Source of the DNA: Acidobacteriaceae bacterium
Lineage (GTDB): Bacteria > Acidobacteriota > Terriglobia > Terriglobales > Acidobacteriaceae
Direction of reading: 5' to 3'
Length of the DNA stretch: 7,462 bases
Assembly (NCBI GenBank): GCA_030040395.1
Contig: JASHTU010000608.1
Location: forward strand, 1 to 7,462
Shown: positions 5,491-7,462 of the stretch, in pieces
Layout: every line of letters begins with the position of its first letter
Numbering within the stretch: position 1 is the stretch's first letter
Position numbers and translations under genes: made by a program
Notes under the pieces: generated by a model
Seen by the model: only the letters and a program-made list of their open reading frames with translations
Told to the model about the DNA's origin: nothing
Databases searched by the model: none

Positions 5491-6910
5491 GAGGGTCAAA
5501 CGCCGCCGCCGGCGCTCGGCCATTCGCCGGGCGTGGCTGTTTTCCCTGCTGCTGACGCTGCCCGCGTTCATTTGCATCGCCATCTTTCTCTATCAACGCC
5601 AGCTCGCCCTTGTGGCCGCGCTGCTCGTGGCCGCGGGTCTGGCGATCTATCTGGCGCTGGTTGCGTCTTCCCTTATCGAAGGCCTCGTCCGCCCCCTGCA
5701 AACGCTCTCCAACGTGATCGCCTCCTTGCGCGAGGGCGATTACTCGTTCCGCGCGCGCGGGGCGGGCGCTCACGACGCGCTGGGCGAACTGGCCGCCGAA
5801 GTCAATATCCTCGCCGACTTGCTGCAAAAGCAGCGCGTGCGCTCGCTGGAGGCAACGGCGCTGCTGGCGCGCATCCTGGAGGTGATGAACGCGCCCCTGT
5901 TCGCCTTCGACCGGCAAGAACGCTTGCGGCTGGTCAACGACGCCGGACTGAGATTGCTGGCTTTGCCCTCGGGGCGGTCTCTGGGCCGCTCGGCGCGCGA
6001 GCTGGGGCTCAAAGAGCTTCTCCACGCGCCCGATCAATGGACGCACTCGTTTGCCGGGAGCCCCGCACGCTGGCTGCTGCGCAAAGCGCATTTCCGCCAG
6101 GACGGGGCGCCGCACACGCTGCTACTGCTGGCCGATGTGAGCCAGCCGCTGCGCGAAGAGGAACAAGCTGCATGGAAGCGGCTCATCCGCGTCTTGGGCC
6201 ACGAGCTTTCGAACTCGCTGGCGCCGATCAAATCGATTGCGGGCAGCCTTCTGGCGCGCGTGGAGAGTTTGGGCGATGCGGCTGCCATGGCCGATTTTCG
6301 CCGCGGCTTGGGGGTGGTGGAGAGCCGCGCCGACGCCTTGCACCGCTTTGTGCAGTCCTACCGCCGTCTGGCGCAGTTACCACCGCCGCGCCTGCAGCCG
6401 GTTGCGGTGGGCCCACTGTTCGAGCGCGTGGTGTTGCTTGAACAGCGCCTGCCCATTCACCTGGTTCCCGGCCCGCCGATTACCCTCAATGCCGACCCCG
6501 ATCAATTGGAGCAAATGTTGATCAATCTCCTGGCGAACGCGGTCGACGCCTCGCTGGCCAATGGTTCGCAGCCGGTAGGCGCCACCTGGAGCCTGGCAGG
6601 ATCGAATGTTGATTTCATCGTTGAAGACCGCGGACTCGGCATCGCCAACGCGGAAAACCTTTTTGTGCCTTTTTACACCACCAAGCCGGCCGGCAGCGGG
6701 GTGGGCCTGGCGCTGGCGCAACAGATTGCACGCGCACATGGCGGGGAGATTCGACTTGTTAACCGCGAGGACGGGGAGGGCGCGCGCGCCACGGTGCGGC
6801 TGCCGCTGGGGCCGGAGCGCGACTCCGATTTCGAAGCAGGACCCGAATTGCGCGCCGAGGCGGGTTCTGAATCGAGATCCGAATCCACGCCGGAATCTAA
6901 GCCAGCGTGA
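5480..6910 (+). CDS. Sensor histidine kinase, NtrY-like (two TM, HAMP, PAS, HisKA-like, HATPase_c)
   Basis: 476 residues from the ATG at 5480. Seen: a very basic N-terminus (KRRRRRSAIRR), two membrane helices at about 19-37 and 42-65 joined by only a few residues (YQRQ), a HAMP-like linker (about 66-117, with LVRPLQTLSNVIASLREGDY), a PAS-like domain (about 130-222, with MNAPLFAFDRQERLRLVNDAG), the phospho-acceptor segment VLGHELSNSLAPI with His241, N-box INLLANAVDAS (Asn353), G1 box VEDRGLGIAN (381-390), F-box LFVPFYTTK (394-402) and G2 box GSGVGLALAQQI (405-416). The HELSNSLAPI pattern resembles NtrY-type kinases that pair with NtrC-type regulators. It has almost no periplasmic part, so it should sense in the membrane or through the cytoplasmic PAS. 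The last 32 residues (445-476) form a Glu/Ser/Pro-rich tail beyond the ATPase fold. The gene overlaps the regulator by 11 bases; a TTG at 5471 would add three residues but has no ribosome site. It almost certainly phosphorylates the upstream regulator. Confidence 0.93.
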   Translation: MAYERVKRRRRRSAIRRAWLFSLLLTLPAFICIAIFLYQRQLALVAALLVAAGLAIYLALVASSLIEGLVRPLQTLSNVIASLREGDYSFRARGAGAHDALGELAAEVNILADLLQKQRVRSLEATALLARILEVMNAPLFAFDRQERLRLVNDAGLRLLALPSGRSLGRSARELGLKELLHAPDQWTHSFAGSPARWLLRKAHFRQDGAPHTLLLLADVSQPLREEEQAAWKRLIRVLGHELSNSLAPIKSIAGSLLARVESLGDAAAMADFRRGLGVVESRADALHRFVQSYRRLAQLPPPRLQPVAVGPLFERVVLLEQRLPIHLVPGPPITLNADPDQLEQMLINLLANAVDASLANGSQPVGATWSLAGSNVDFIVEDRGLGIANAENLFVPFYTTKPAGSGVGLALAQQIARAHGGEIRLVNREDGEGARATVRLPLGPERDSDFEAGPELRAEAGSESRSESTPESKPA

Positions 6911-7003
6911 GTTGGGGCTCCGCAAGCCGGCCTGTGCGCAGCCGAGCACGAAAAATCGAAACGATGCCCGCGCGCGGCCGGCGCGGAGAGGATGCGCATT
7001 GCC
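6911..7003. other. Convergent spacer between the kinase and aminotransferase genes
   Basis: This 93-bp spacer lies between two genes transcribed toward each other. It holds a GC-rich inverted repeat, CCGCGC (6968-6973) and GCGCGG (6981-6986) with a 7-base loop, and an A5 run at 6951-6955. For the minus-strand gene the hairpin would be followed, after about 12 bases, by five T residues: too far apart for a classical intrinsic terminator, though a weak one cannot be excluded. No T-run follows any hairpin on the plus strand. No gene is seen. Confidence 0.4.
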
Positions 7004-7462
7004 TTACACATTCCGCTGCGCCCACTTTTCGATGCGATGGAGCGCCTCTAGGAGGTTCTCCATGGAATTCGCCACGCTGAAGCGCAGAAAGCCTTCGCCA
7101 TATTTGCCGAACGAAGTTCCCGAAAGCGCGGCCACACCCGCCTCGTCGAGCAGCGCGTCGGCCAAGCGCTTGGAATCCCATCCCGTTGCGCTGATGTTGG
7201 CGAAGACGTAGAACGCGCCTTTCGGCATTCGCGCGCTGAATCCCTTGATCCCGTTCAGTCTCTCCACAAATGCCCCGCACCGGCGCCCGAATTCCGTCCG
7301 CATCCGATCTACCGGCGACTGATCGCCGCGCAGGGCCTCGATGCCGGCGATCTGGGTGAAGCTCGCCGTACACGAATTGGAGTTCGTCATCAGCCGCGTC
7401 ATCTGCGCCGCAAGATCGGCGCGCATCACGCCGTAGCCCATCCGCCAGCCGGTCATGGCGTA
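7004..7462 (-). CDS. Class I/II PLP-dependent aminotransferase, AspC-like (5' partial; N-terminus beyond the right edge)
   Basis: The C-terminal 152 residues of a fold-type I aminotransferase, with the frame open to the window edge; the ATG at 7456-7454 is internal. Seen: the visible part begins YAMTGWRMGYGVM, the segment that directly follows the PLP-binding lysine in aspartate-aminotransferase-like enzymes, so that lysine should lie just outside the window. The small domain follows with GIKGFSARMPKGAFYVFANI, the substrate-contact stretch GTSFGKYGEGFLRFSVANS, whose arginine (residue 127 of the visible part) corresponds to the conserved carboxylate-binding arginine, and a normal ending helix. 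The fragment is intact. It would transfer amino groups between an amino acid and a 2-oxo acid in the cytoplasm; the substrate cannot be told from this part. It runs opposite to the efflux/two-component genes and is probably a separate transcription unit with no functional link. Confidence 0.9.
   Translation of the reverse strand, partial: YAMTGWRMGYGVMRADLAAQMTRLMTNSNSCTASFTQIAGIEALRGDQSPVDRMRTEFGRRCGAFVERLNGIKGFSARMPKGAFYVFANISATGWDSKRLADALLDEAGVAALSGTSFGKYGEGFLRFSVANSMENLLEALHRIEKWAQRNV

Noticed and set aside
6968..6986. GC-rich hairpin as an intrinsic terminator
   Set aside because: Six-base stem only, with no adjacent T-run on the plus strand and a T5 run about 12 bases away on the minus strand; noted in the spacer entry and not called as a terminator.

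Overview
The window looks like chromosomal DNA from a high-GC member of the Acidobacteriota (probably Terriglobia, subdivision 1). This is inferred from three things: the permease fragment resembles the C-terminal half of the duplicated MacB/FtsX-type permeases abundant in that phylum (ADOP family); the ABC ATPase and sigma-54 activator carry sequence variants I associate with that group; and a G-tract tandem repeat separates two of the genes. No sequence search was possible, so the assignment is moderate.

Layout. Five plus-strand genes lie head to tail with almost no space between them: the 3' part of an ABC permease (1-1263, open at the left edge), a MacB/LolD-type ABC ATPase (1341-2045), a TolC-family outer-membrane channel (2042-4069), a sigma-54-dependent response regulator (4075-5490, start uncertain) and a membrane histidine kinase (5480-6910). 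The only real gap among them is 77 bp (1264-1340), almost all of it a tandem repeat of 7-8 bp GGGATCA/GGGAACA-like units. A convergent minus-strand gene, the 3' part of a class I PLP-dependent aminotransferase (7004-7462, open at the right edge), closes the window after a 93-bp spacer.

How the genes work together. Permease, ATPase and TolC-like channel form the inner-membrane, motor and outer-membrane parts of a MacAB-TolC-like system. This would use ATP to push a substrate (antibiotic, peptide, lipid-like molecule or metabolite; not identifiable here) from the periplasm or membrane to the outside. The periplasmic adaptor (MacA/HlyD-like) that normally joins such parts is not in the window. 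The kinase and response regulator follow in the same direction and overlap each other, so they probably sense the substrate or transporter state and switch on the operon, or a distant target, from a sigma-54 promoter. No convincing -24/-12 promoter is visible in the window, so the promoter probably lies upstream.

Points that most deserve a second look: the kinase has two membrane helices joined by only a few residues, as in intramembrane-sensing kinases that watch ABC transporters; the response regulator has a strong Shine-Dalgarno placed in front of an ATC codon instead of a normal start; a 24-codon ORF at the tolC/regulator junction looks like the beginning of a membrane-anchored protein and could be the stump of a lost adaptor gene; and the sigma-54-contact loop reads GAFTDA instead of GAFTGA.
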